Part shown: piece by piece, positions 8,010 through 15,662 of the stretch
Numbering within the stretch: the first letter of the stretch is position 1
Layout of the letters: each line of letters starts with the position of its first letter
Assembly: GCA_036399835.1 (NCBI GenBank)
Contig: DASWMI010000163.1
Coordinates: forward strand, 1 to 47,368
Direction of reading: 5' to 3'
DNA: 47,368 nucleotides
DNA from: DASYML01 sp036399835
GTDB lineage: Bacteria > Acidobacteriota > Blastocatellia > Pyrinomonadales > Pyrinomonadaceae
Translations under genes and position numbers: made by a program
Notes under the pieces: model-generated
Seen by the model: only the letters and a program-made list of their open reading frames with translations
Told to the model about the DNA's origin: nothing
The model's database searches: none

Positions 8010-8100
8010 GATTTTCGATTTTTGATTTAGGATTGCCGATTTCAAATTTGAAAGCTTCACCGCAATCAAATCTAAAATCGCCAACCAAAAACCGAAAATT
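8010..8100. repeat. GATTTTC heptamer inverted repeat, rpe-BamD gap
   Basis: The left arm (8010-8050) reads GATTTTC GATTTTT GATTTAG GATTGCC GATTTCA, a strict 7-base period. The right arm (8063-8100) carries the imperfect complements (ATCAAAT CTAAAAT CGCCAAC CAAAAAC CGAAAAT). It fills the whole gap from the rpe stop to the ribosome binding site of the next gene. Confidence 0.85.
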
Positions 8101-8101
8101 C

Positions 8102-8764
8102 CTAGACCCACTGGACCGTCGCTTCGCGCAGGTCGCGAACGGCGGCTGAAGGGTCGGGTGTGCCGAAGACGGCTGAACCGGCGACGATGATCTCGGCTCC
8201 GGCGGCGGCAATTTCCGCGATATTGTTCAGGTCAATGCCGCCGTCAATTTCAATACGCGTGTGTAGCTGGCGCTCTTCAATCATGCGCCGCAGCCGACGC
8301 AGTTTCTCAAGAGAAGTTCGTATAAACTTTTGCCCGCCGAAACCAGGATTGACCGACATCAAGAGCACATAATCAGCAAAGGGCAGGGCCTCTTCGAGAG
8401 CGACGAGCGGCGTCGCAGGATTAATCGCCACCCCGGCCTGCCCTCCGGCCTCCTTGATGCTCATCAGCGTGCGGTGCAAATGGGCTTCCGTCTCGACATG
8501 CACGGAGACCATCTGCGCTCCGGCCCTGACAAACTGCTCCGCATAACGGCCCGGCTCCGTAATCATCAGGTGCGCGTCAATCGGGAGCCTGGTCCGGCGC
8601 GCGATTGATTTGACGACGGGCAACCCGATGGTTATGTTCGGGACGAAATGCCCGTCCATCACGTCAACATGCAGCAGGCCAGCGCCGCCGCGTTCGACTG
8701 CCTCTATCTCCTCGCCGAGCCGTGCGAAATCAGCCGAGAGGATTGATGGTGCGATCTCTACCAT
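8102..8764 (-). CDS. rpe: ribulose-phosphate 3-epimerase
   Basis: The 220-residue TIM-barrel enzyme interconverts ribulose-5-phosphate and xylulose-5-phosphate in the pentose phosphate pathway. It has the family N-terminus MVEIAPSILSADFARL, the metal and active-site motifs HVDVMDGHFVPNITIG and DAHLMI, MSVNPGFGGQKFI, the catalytic aspartate in IEIDGGI, and the phosphate-binding AGSAVFG. The ATG at 8764 matches the family start; a frame open further upstream is not conserved sequence. It lies between the PASTA gene and the BamD-like gene on the same strand. Confidence 0.97.
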   Translation of the reverse strand: MVEIAPSILSADFARLGEEIEAVERGGAGLLHVDVMDGHFVPNITIGLPVVKSIARRTRLPIDAHLMITEPGRYAEQFVRAGAQMVSVHVETEAHLHRTLMSIKEAGGQAGVAINPATPLVALEEALPFADYVLLMSVNPGFGGQKFIRTSLEKLRRLRRMIEERQLHTRIEIDGGIDLNNIAEIAAAGAEIIVAGSAVFGTPDPSAAVRDLREATVQWV

Positions 8765-8852
8765 TCTACGAAGAGAGCCTGCGCGCCGCTCGCGGCTCTG
8801 CAATTCTTTCAAAGCAATGGACACCGGAGCGTCCGTGATTGTTGGCCTCAAG

Positions 8853-9593
8853 CTAAGGCGTGCGCCTGTTGTCGGGACTGACGAAAGGTGGTGTGGAGAC
8901 CGGCGCACGACGGTTGATGTTCAAGTTGTTGCTGTTGCGGTTGACATTCAAATTCGCATTACGATTATTGACGGTGCGATTAGCGTTAGCATTCGCAGCG
9001 TTGCGATTGTTCAGATTGCGGTTCGAGTTCGCGCCCGTGTTGCCGTTGGTTGCGCTGTTGGCAGCGTTGCTATTTCGGGCATTCGCATTACTATTATTTG
9101 CGTTATTAGCGTTCTTGTTCTTCTTGGGCTTATTCTCGTTAGCGTTCTTGTTATCGTTTTGTGCCGCCGCAGACGCTCCCTTATCTTCTACCTTCTCCTC
9201 GCTCTTCTCCTGCTTGTTCTCCTCCTTTTTATTATCCGTAATCGAAGCGACGGTGATGGCGCTCTCGCCCTCTTTGGCTGTGCGGCTGACATCCACTGAG
9301 ATAGTCTGTCCTGCTTTGACCATCTCGCCCGCGCGCGGAGTTTGCAGGATAATCACATCGGGCTTGGCATCCGCGACCGCACGCGTAGCGCGCACGCGTA
9401 TATTCAAACCGGCATTATGAATCGCTTCTTCGGCGGCCAGACGATTCTGGCCCAGCACGTCCGGCACTTTCACTTCAGGGCTGCGCAATGAAAGATAGAC
9501 TGTCCCGGCCAGACCGAAAACAAAAGCGACCGCGATAGCGATGATGATGCCAATCTTGCCAAAGGCCGAGAGTGCACGCGTAGCCAGAGCCAC
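8853..9593 (-). CDS. membrane-anchored PASTA-domain protein with Asn-rich tail
   Basis: The 246-residue protein has a single N-terminal transmembrane helix (about residues 12-34, GKIGIIIAIAVAFVFGLAG). One PASTA domain follows (about 39-106: VKVPDVLGQNRLAAEEAIHNAGL... ISVDVS). A lysine/glutamate-rich linker then leads into an Asn/Ala/Arg-rich low-complexity tail of about 100 residues with many NAN, NRN and NNRN units. PASTA domains bind peptidoglycan fragments in Ser/Thr kinases and PBPs, but no kinase or transpeptidase is attached here. The start is GTG. It follows rsmB by 105 bases, a neighbourhood (fmt, rsmB, PASTA, rpe) that suggests a housekeeping/envelope operon. Confidence 0.85.
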   Translation of the reverse strand: MALATRALSAFGKIGIIIAIAVAFVFGLAGTVYLSLRSPEVKVPDVLGQNRLAAEEAIHNAGLNIRVRATRAVADAKPDVIILQTPRAGEMVKAGQTISVDVSRTAKEGESAITVASITDNKKEENKQEKSEEKVEDKGASAAAQNDNKNANENKPKKNKNANNANNSNANARNSNAANSATNGNTGANSNRNLNNRNAANANANRTVNNRNANLNVNRNSNNLNINRRAPVSTPPFVSPDNRRTP

Positions 9594-9698
9594 AGTCTTT
9601 ACTTTACCTTTCCAATCCGCACGTGGGCGTGGCGGACCGAAACCAAGTCGCGAAGTCTAACACCCTGCCTTCGTGCCCCGCAAGCCGCCGTCCGAGCT

Positions 9699-11075
9699 TC
9701 AGTTGCGGCGCTCAAAGGCCGCTATAAAGAACCCGTCCGTCCCGTCTCTGTGCGGCCACGAGCGCGCCGTGCCATCAGGCTGTAGCAGCCTCCCCGCGAC
9801 GGGCGCGTGGACCAGTTTGAAATCCGCGTCCCCTCGCAAAAAGGCCGCGACCACCTCCTCATTCTCTTCAGGCTCTACGGAGCAGGTCGAGTAAACGAGG
9901 CGTCCGCCGGGTCTGACCATCCCGGAAGCGTTGAAAATAATGCGTTTCTGGCGCGCAGAGAGGTCCGCGATGTCAGACTGTGAGATGCGCCAGCGGATTT
10001 CAGGGTTGCGCCGCAGCGTGCCCGTCCCCGTGCAGGGCGCATCCACCAGCACGCGTTCAAAAGAGCCTTGCGCAAACGGCAAAGTGACTTCGGCATCGAG
10101 CGCGACCGTGCGGACCTTGTCGGCCTTTTGCAACTCACTCGATTCAATCACGGTGCGCAGGCGATGCTCGTAAATGTCACCCGCGACAATCAGCTTGAGG
10201 TCGCGCGTCCGCGTGGCAATCTGCGTCGTCTTGCTGCCGGGTGCGGCGCAGGTATCCAGCACACGCTCGCCCGCACGCGCATCGAGCACCTGTGCCACAA
10301 GCTGCGAGGCTTCATCCTGAAGATAGATTCGCCCCTCGCGCGCCATCTTGCGCAACAACGCGCCCGCTCCCTGTATGCGCCAGGCATCCGGTGTGATTTC
10401 GGACGGCTCAAGCAGACCGCCCTCTGCGCGTAAAGCTTCGAGCGCATACGGCTCGCCCGTCTCGGTTTGGACCAGCCGGAAAGCCGTCGGCGGCGATTGA
10501 TTATTAGCGCGAGCGAAGCCTTCAGCCTCTTCCAGACCGAAAGCTCTGGTCCAGCGTTCAATCAGCCAGAGTGGATGCGAGGTCTCGATTGAGATTCTTT
10601 GCAGCGGGTCTTTAATCTGAGCCGCAGGGTTGTACTGAGGCTCGCGTGTGGCACGCCTGAGCACGGCGTTGACCAGCGCGGCAGCCGAACGCAAGCGTGC
10701 GAGGCGCACCAGGTTGACCGATTCGTTGACGGCTGCGGAAGCGGGGATACGCGACAGCACGCGCAGTTGATAAAGGCCCAGACGCAGGGCCGTGCGAACG
10801 GGCAGGTCCAGGCTCTCGGCTTTGCGTCCGGCATAATGGGCTATTAAATGGTCCAGCCAGAGCTGCCACCGGAGCGTGCCCTGGACCAACTCGTAGCAGA
10901 GGGCGCGATCCTGCGCGCTCAATTCATCCTCGCTCGCGGCCAGCAGCAGCGAGGCAAAAGCGCCATCCTCTTCCACGCGCCGCAAAATGTTGAAGGCAGA
11001 CAGGCGCGCGGGCGAAACGACGCGTGCAACGCTTTTTCTCTGCTCTTGACCTTCAGTGCTCTTGCGCTCGCTCAT
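9699..11075 (-). CDS. rsmB: 16S rRNA (cytosine-967-C5)-methyltransferase
   Basis: The 458-residue protein methylates C967 of 16S rRNA. The N-terminal NusB-like RNA-binding domain (about 20-150) contains LSAFNILRRVEEDGAFAS and INESVNLVR-type segments. The Rossmann methyltransferase domain has the SAM motif VLDTCAAPGSKTTQIA, the motif IV Cys in VDAPCTGTGTLRRNPE (about residue 347) and the catalytic motif VI Cys in YSTCSVEPEENEEVV (about 398). The ATG at 11075 overlaps the fmt stop in ATGA (11072-11075), which fixes the start and indicates coupling. The fmt-rsmB order is common in bacteria. Confidence 0.96.
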   Translation of the reverse strand: MSERKSTEGQEQRKSVARVVSPARLSAFNILRRVEEDGAFASLLLAASEDELSAQDRALCYELVQGTLRWQLWLDHLIAHYAGRKAESLDLPVRTALRLGLYQLRVLSRIPASAAVNESVNLVRLARLRSAAALVNAVLRRATREPQYNPAAQIKDPLQRISIETSHPLWLIERWTRAFGLEEAEGFARANNQSPPTAFRLVQTETGEPYALEALRAEGGLLEPSEITPDAWRIQGAGALLRKMAREGRIYLQDEASQLVAQVLDARAGERVLDTCAAPGSKTTQIATRTRDLKLIVAGDIYEHRLRTVIESSELQKADKVRTVALDAEVTLPFAQGSFERVLVDAPCTGTGTLRRNPEIRWRISQSDIADLSARQKRIIFNASGMVRPGGRLVYSTCSVEPEENEEVVAAFLRGDADFKLVHAPVAGRLLQPDGTARSWPHRDGTDGFFIAAFERRN

Positions 11076-12001
11076 CCAAGCTTTTCGCCCGCCTCCACCC
11101 TTGCGCCGTTGAGAAAATCGCGCGCGCTCATACGCCGCTTCCCTTCCGGCTGAATCTCTAAGAGGCGCAGCATCGTTCCCGCTCCGCATGCGACGGATAG
11201 CTCTTCGCCCTGCGCCTTGATAATAGTTCCGAGACTGTTCGAGGAGTGGCCGCCGTGCTCCGCGCTGGCGCGCCAGAGGAGCAGGCGGCTTGATTGATAA
11301 AAGGTGTAAGCATTGGGCCAGGGTTGAAGGCCGCGCACTTGGCGTTCAATCGCAAAGGCATCCTGCGACCAGTCTATCAACCCGTCTTCGCGTCGCAACA
11401 CGGGCGCGTAGGTCGCTTCCTCATCGCGTTGCGGCTGAGGGATGAGTTGGTCCAGCCGCGCGAGCGTCAGGCTTAACAGCTCGGCTCCCATCAACGAGAG
11501 GCGCTGCATCAGTTCTGTGGCGGTCTCGGTCTCGCCAATCCCTGTTTCCTCTCGCAGAAGCACTGGACCAGTATCAAGCCCTTCGTCCATGAGCATCGTC
11601 GTGACGCCCGTCAGGCTCTCGCCGCGCACGATGGCCCAGTTGACGGGCGCAGCGCCCCTGTACTTCGGCAGCAGAGAAAAATGCACGTTGATGCAGCCCT
11701 TTCGCGGCGCGCTCAAGAATGAAGGCGGCAGGATACGCCCGTAAGCGACGACGATAGCCGCGTCCGCATCATGTGAGGCAAACAGTTTCCAGGCTTCTGC
11801 TGTTCTTATTTTTGACGGCTGTTGAAGATTGAGGCCGTGTGCGAGCGCAAATTCTTTGACGGGCGAAGCGGTCAGCTTATGGCCGCGACCCGCCGGGCGA
11901 TCAGGCTGCGTCCAGACGGCGACGACTTCGTGACCATCCTTGAGGCATCGCCTCAGCGTAGGCACAGCCGCTTCCGGCGTTCCCATAAAGACAATACGCA
12001 T
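11072..12001 (-). CDS. fmt: methionyl-tRNA formyltransferase
   Basis: The 309-residue enzyme formylates initiator Met-tRNA using 10-formyl-tetrahydrofolate. Its signatures are the start MRIVFMGTPEAAVPTL, the TQPDRPAGRGHKLTASPVKEFA loop in pieces, and the folate and catalytic region GCINVHFSLLPKYRGAAPVNWAI with TGVTTMLMDEGLDTGPVL. The C-terminal OB-like tRNA-binding domain follows. I chose the ATG at 12001 because it matches the family start exactly; the in-frame extension upstream is hydrophobic, Cys-rich and not typical. Its end overlaps rsmB by ATGA. The preceding gene is a dehydrogenase rather than def. Confidence 0.97.
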   Translation of the reverse strand: MRIVFMGTPEAAVPTLRRCLKDGHEVVAVWTQPDRPAGRGHKLTASPVKEFALAHGLNLQQPSKIRTAEAWKLFASHDADAAIVVAYGRILPPSFLSAPRKGCINVHFSLLPKYRGAAPVNWAIVRGESLTGVTTMLMDEGLDTGPVLLREETGIGETETATELMQRLSLMGAELLSLTLARLDQLIPQPQRDEEATYAPVLRREDGLIDWSQDAFAIERQVRGLQPWPNAYTFYQSSRLLLWRASAEHGGHSSNSLGTIIKAQGEELSVACGAGTMLRLLEIQPEGKRRMSARDFLNGARVEAGEKLG

Positions 12002-12140
12002 AAAGAAGCACGCTTCAAGCAGAGGCGCAAAGAAGCAGAGACAGAGCGCAAAGGACCAGGCGCGAAAGAAAGAGCCGCGCTTAATCTCTTTCAATCTCTC
12101 GAAGAGCTCGCGCGCCTCGGCCTGAACTTTATCGTCTCAG

Positions 12141-13733
12141 CTAAATAGCCGTGCGCTTTTCCTTGTTTGTCAGCCCGCCGCCGTCTATCTTTTCGGTGGA
12201 GACTTTGGCCTGCATAAAGAGGCCCAGGTAATCGCGCCCACCCGCTTTCGAGTCCGTGCCGGACATATTAAAGCCCCCGAAAGGATGGACGCCGACCAGC
12301 GCGCCCGTGCATTTGCGATTAAAGTAAAGATTGCCGACGTGAAACTCACGCCGCGCACGCTCGATCTTTTCGGGGTCTGAGGTGTAGAGCGCACCCGTCA
12401 GGCCGTATTCAGTATCGTTGGCGATTCTCAGCGCATCATCGAAATCCTGCGCCTTGATGACGGCCAGCACCGGACCAAAAATCTCTTCCTGTTCGATTCT
12501 CGCGCCCGGCTTAACGTCAGCGATGACCGTTGGCTCGATAAAGAAACCCTCCTCGCCATCTGAACCGCCGCCAATCAGGACGCGCCCGCCGTCCTCCTGT
12601 CCCCACTCTATGTACTGGTTGATCGTCTTGAAAGCTTTCTGGTTGATGACCGCGCTCATGCTGGTTTCAGGCTCGGAAGGGTCGCCGACTTTAATCTTCT
12701 CCGTGCGCTCAAGGATTCTGTCGAGCATTGGCTGGTAAACATCCTGGTGGATAATGGCGCGCGAGCAGGCCGAGCACTTTTGTCCCTGAAAGCCGAAGGC
12801 GGCCTGGACCACTCCGGTCGCGGCATCATCCAGGTTGGCATCCGCTTCGACGATGATGGCATCCTTGCCACCCATCTCTGCGACGACGCGCTTAATCCAG
12901 ACCTGCCCCTGACCCACTTTCGACGCGCGCTCGTTGATACGCAAGCCTATTTCCTTCGAGCCTGTAAAGGCTATGTAGCGCGTCAGGTGGTGGTCCACAA
13001 TCGTATCGCCGACCTCCGCGCCGGAGCCTGTCATAAAGTTGACGACGCCGGGAGGCATCCCCGCTTCCTCAAGCAGCTCGAAAAACTTGTAAGCGATGGC
13101 GGGAGCATCCGAAGAGGGCTTGAGGACCACAGTGTTGCCGGTCACGACGGAAGCGACAGTCATTCCTGCCATGATGGCGAGCGGGAAATTCCATGGCGGA
13201 ATGACCACGCCGACGCCGAGCGGGATGTATTCGAGCCGGTTGTCTTCGCCTTCGATTTTCGTCAGCGGCTGCGGCCCTGCATAGCGCAGCATCTCTCGCC
13301 CGTAGAACTCGCAGAAATCAATCGCTTCAGCCGTATCGCCGTCCGCTTCGGGCCAACTCTTGGCAACCTCTTGAATCATCCAGGCGGACATCTCGTGCTT
13401 GCGCTCGCGCAGGAGTGCGGCGACGCGAAAGAGCAGTTCGGCACGTTCTTGCGGGGGAGTTGCGCGCCAGGTCTTGAAGGTCTCGTGAGCGGTCTCGACG
13501 GCGCGGCGCGCAAGCTCTTCGGTGGCCTTCTGAAAACGCCCGACGACCTCTGTCTTTCTTGCGGGGTTGAGACTCTCAAACTGCGCTTTGGTCCTGATGC
13601 GCTCGCCGCCTATGACGAGCGGATATTCGCGCCCCAACTCGCTCCTCACCTTCTCAATCGCCGCGCGCATCTGACGCGCATTCTCTTCCTGGCTAAAATC
13701 CGTAAACGGCTCATTGCGAAATTCACTCGGCAT
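12141..13733 (-). CDS. L-glutamate gamma-semialdehyde (1-pyrroline-5-carboxylate) dehydrogenase
   Basis: The 530-residue NAD-dependent aldehyde dehydrogenase converts glutamate semialdehyde to glutamate, the last step of proline degradation. The start FRNEPFTDFSQEENARQMRAA and the subsequent fold resemble the RocA/PruA type. Key segments are VVIPPWNFPLAIMAGM (NAD site), the glutamate base in VVAEMGGKDAIIV, and the catalytic cysteine in FGFQGQKCSACSRAI. ATG at 13733 has GAGGTG 5 bases upstream. A further upstream ATG would translate the octamer repeat and is rejected. No proline dehydrogenase gene is nearby; its position between def and fmt is unusual. Confidence 0.93.
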   Translation of the reverse strand: MPSEFRNEPFTDFSQEENARQMRAAIEKVRSELGREYPLVIGGERIRTKAQFESLNPARKTEVVGRFQKATEELARRAVETAHETFKTWRATPPQERAELLFRVAALLRERKHEMSAWMIQEVAKSWPEADGDTAEAIDFCEFYGREMLRYAGPQPLTKIEGEDNRLEYIPLGVGVVIPPWNFPLAIMAGMTVASVVTGNTVVLKPSSDAPAIAYKFFELLEEAGMPPGVVNFMTGSGAEVGDTIVDHHLTRYIAFTGSKEIGLRINERASKVGQGQVWIKRVVAEMGGKDAIIVEADANLDDAATGVVQAAFGFQGQKCSACSRAIIHQDVYQPMLDRILERTEKIKVGDPSEPETSMSAVINQKAFKTINQYIEWGQEDGGRVLIGGGSDGEEGFFIEPTVIADVKPGARIEQEEIFGPVLAVIKAQDFDDALRIANDTEYGLTGALYTSDPEKIERARREFHVGNLYFNRKCTGALVGVHPFGGFNMSGTDSKAGGRDYLGLFMQAKVSTEKIDGGGLTNKEKRTAI

Positions 13734-13748
13734 CATCACACCTCGAAT

Positions 13749-13846
13749 CAGAGTCTGAGAGTCTGAGAGTCCGAGAGTCATGAGTCAAAAGAAAAAAGCT
13801 TTTGGCCTTTGACTCCAGACTCCGAGACTCTCGGACTCTCAGACTT
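13749..13846. repeat. GAGTCTGA octamer inverted repeat, def-P5CDH gap
   Basis: Tandem 8-base units (GAGTCTGA, GAGTCCGA) form nested stems. There is a perfect 19-bp outer stem (13761-13779 with 13826-13844), an inner 8-bp stem (13782-13789 with 13808-13815) and a central AAAAGCTTTT. It lies directly upstream of the dehydrogenase start and is the only family member with an 8-base period. Confidence 0.92.
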
Positions 13847-13858
13847 TTTATTGATGTT

Positions 13859-13886
13859 AGCATACCCTAAAAAAAAACGCGGTCAA
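13859..13886 (-). promoter_or_regulatory. possible promoter of the P5CDH-fmt-rsmB unit
   Basis: TTGACC (13886-13881) and TATGCT (13864-13859) are 16 bases apart on the minus strand. The -35 lies inside the def terminator stem, so termination of def and initiation of the next unit would overlap. Confidence 0.35.
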
Positions 13887-13908
13887 CGCCGAAGCAGTTG
13901 AACGCGTT
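13869..13908 (-). terminator. intrinsic terminator of def
   Basis: Read on the minus strand, AACGCG-T-TCAAC and GTTGA-C-CGCGTT form an 11-bp stem with one mismatch and a 9-base loop, followed by nine T. It lies 45 bases after the def stop. Confidence 0.92.
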
Positions 13909-13952
13909 TGCGAAAACGATTTTGTGATGGGCCGGAGAGCGAGTTTAAAGGC

Positions 13953-14465
13953 TTACCACTCGCCTTTCTTTTGCAGCTTTTTGATCTTGCGTTTCGCCAG
14001 CTCGCGTTTGAGCGGCGTAGTCTTGTCAAGAAAGACTATCCCGTCGCAGTGGTCCGTCTCGTGCAGCATGCAGCGGGCCGTCAGCTCCATCCCGTCAATC
14101 TCGAAGAGATTGCCCTTCACATCGTGCGCGCGGACGATGGCGCGCAGGCTTCTGTCAACTGGAAAAAAGATGCCCGGAAAAGAGAGACAGCCTTCTTCGC
14201 CGCGTTGCTCGCCTTCTATGCGGACCACCTCCGGATTGACCATCACGATGCGCTGCTCAGGGTCTTCGCCGCCCGAACAATCCATCACGAAGAGGCGGCT
14301 GGAAATACCGACCTGCGGCGCGGCGAGGCCCACGCCATGCGCGGCATACATCGTCTCGAACATATCGCTGGCGAGCCGTTCCAGCTTCTCGTCAAACTCC
14401 ATCACAGGGTCGCCCGGCGTGAGCAGCACCGGGTCGGGCCAATGTACAATCTTCAACTGAGCCAT
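13953..14465 (-). CDS. def: peptide deformylase
   Basis: The 170-residue metalloenzyme removes the formyl group from nascent N-terminal Met. All three family motifs are present: HGVGLAAPQVG, EEGCLSFPG (Cys metal ligand) and MLHETDHCDGIVF (the two His ligands and the catalytic Glu). The third motif has Thr and Cys where HE(L/F/I)DH-L is more usual. The ATG at 14465 matches the family start (MAQLKIVHWPDPVL) and has AAGGAAG upstream. It is separated from fmt by a terminator and the P5CDH gene, unlike the common def-fmt pair. Confidence 0.96.
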   Translation of the reverse strand: MAQLKIVHWPDPVLLTPGDPVMEFDEKLERLASDMFETMYAAHGVGLAAPQVGISSRLFVMDCSGGEDPEQRIVMVNPEVVRIEGEQRGEEGCLSFPGIFFPVDRSLRAIVRAHDVKGNLFEIDGMELTARCMLHETDHCDGIVFLDKTTPLKRELAKRKIKKLQKKGEW

Positions 14466-14779
14466 CTCTTCTTCCTTGTCTACACACAATCGCAGGCGCT
14501 TGATTCAAGCCCTTAAAGCCAGAAGCCTTTGGATGTTAATTTTACGACAAACGATGCTTCCCATGCCAGCACACAAGGACGCGCCGCAAGCAGCCCTTGG
14601 ATTGATTACTTCATCTCTGACAGAACAACTCTCAGAAAGGCTTTTAAGCCACGGGCCGCTGCCTGTTTCGCTTTTATGCTACAGTAAAAAACGCTCCCTT
14701 ATAGTCTGTTGAGACCTGAGCTTGGACAGGCAGGCTCTTTAGGATTGTTCACGATTTGGTTCGGGTATCTTTTAATTCT
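14466..14779. other. divergent gap between def and the DUF1206 gene
   Basis: This 314-base region must hold the promoters of def (minus) and of the DUF1206 gene (plus). I see no coding region and no confident -35/-10 pair. A small palindrome GGCTTTTAAGCC (14639-14650) is the only notable symmetry. Confidence 0.5.
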
Positions 14780-15643
14780 ATGACGCAAACGGGTTCGGCT
14801 CTCAAACACGCTGGGCGAAAAACGGAAGAAAAGCTCGACGAGCTTGCCTCTCATCCATGGATCGAGCGTATCGCGCGTTTCGGTTACGCGACCAAAGGCG
14901 TGGTCTACATGGTGGTCGGCGCGCTCGCACTCCTGACCGCGCTCGGTCTCGGCGGAGACATGACCAATAAACAGGGCGCTCTCAGAATCATCGCCGCGCA
15001 GCCCTACGGCAAAGCCATGCTGATAGTGATAGGCTTCGGACTCATCGGCTACGTCGTCTGGCGGCTGGTCCAGTCGATTGCCGACGCGGACCAGAAAGGG
15101 CGCAAGCTCAAAGGGCTGGCTGTCCGCACGGCTTACGCCATTAGCGGGCTGGTCTACGCAGGGCTGGCCTGGACTTCTATGCAGATAGTTTTCGATTATG
15201 CGTCGAGCAATGACGACGGCGATGCGCCGAAAGACTGGACCGCGCGGCTGATGTCCGTGCCATACGGGCGCTGGCTGGTCATCGCCGTCGGGGCTGGCAT
15301 TATCGGCTTCGGACTCTACCAGATATACAAGGGCTACAAGGCTAAATTTCGCAAGCGGCTCAAATCCGGCGAGATGCAGGAGACGATGGATACCTGGGCC
15401 ACTTGGAGCGGCAGGTTCGGCTACGCCGCGCGTGGCATCTGCTTCGACATCATAGGCGTCTTTCTGGTCCAGGCCGCTTGGTATTTTAACCCGGACCAGG
15501 CGATAGGACTGGACGGCGCGCTGCTGGCGCTGGCTCAAACTCGTTACGGCCCCTGGCTGCTCGGCCTGATAGCGCTCGGACTCTTTACCTATGGCTTCTA
15601 CATGCTGGTCGAAGCACGCTACCGCCGCATCGCGGGCGCATAG
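14780..15643 (+). CDS. DUF1206 family integral membrane protein
   Basis: The 287-residue protein has about six transmembrane helices arranged as three tandem two-helix repeats. Each repeat begins with a motif like IARFGYATKGVVYMVVGALAL, LAVRTAYAISGLVYAGLA or SGRFGYAARGICFDIIGVFL, the pattern of DUF1206. The function of the family is unknown. I use the ATG at 14780; a TTG at 14756 adds eight residues with no support. It is flanked by divergent def and convergent aroC (19-base gap), so it is probably monocistronic. Confidence 0.9.
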   Translation: MTQTGSALKHAGRKTEEKLDELASHPWIERIARFGYATKGVVYMVVGALALLTALGLGGDMTNKQGALRIIAAQPYGKAMLIVIGFGLIGYVVWRLVQSIADADQKGRKLKGLAVRTAYAISGLVYAGLAWTSMQIVFDYASSNDDGDAPKDWTARLMSVPYGRWLVIAVGAGIIGFGLYQIYKGYKAKFRKRLKSGEMQETMDTWATWSGRFGYAARGICFDIIGVFLVQAAWYFNPDQAIGLDGALLALAQTRYGPWLLGLIALGLFTYGFYMLVEARYRRIAGA

Positions 15644-15662
15644 GAAGCCGCCGCGTTCTCTT

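Noticed and set aside
7990..8211. N-terminal extension of the BamD-like protein into rpe
   Set aside because: It would translate the GATTTTC repeat and overlap rpe. The ATG at 7989 has a strong GGAGG site and begins a signal peptide.
12002..12094. 31-residue hydrophobic N-terminal extension of fmt
   Set aside because: The family start MRIVFMGTPE is at 12001; the extension is not a family feature.
13734..13781. Upstream start of P5CDH giving MTLGLSDSQTL
   Set aside because: These residues are translated octamer repeat. The Shine-Dalgarno sequence GAGGTG lies downstream, just before 13733.
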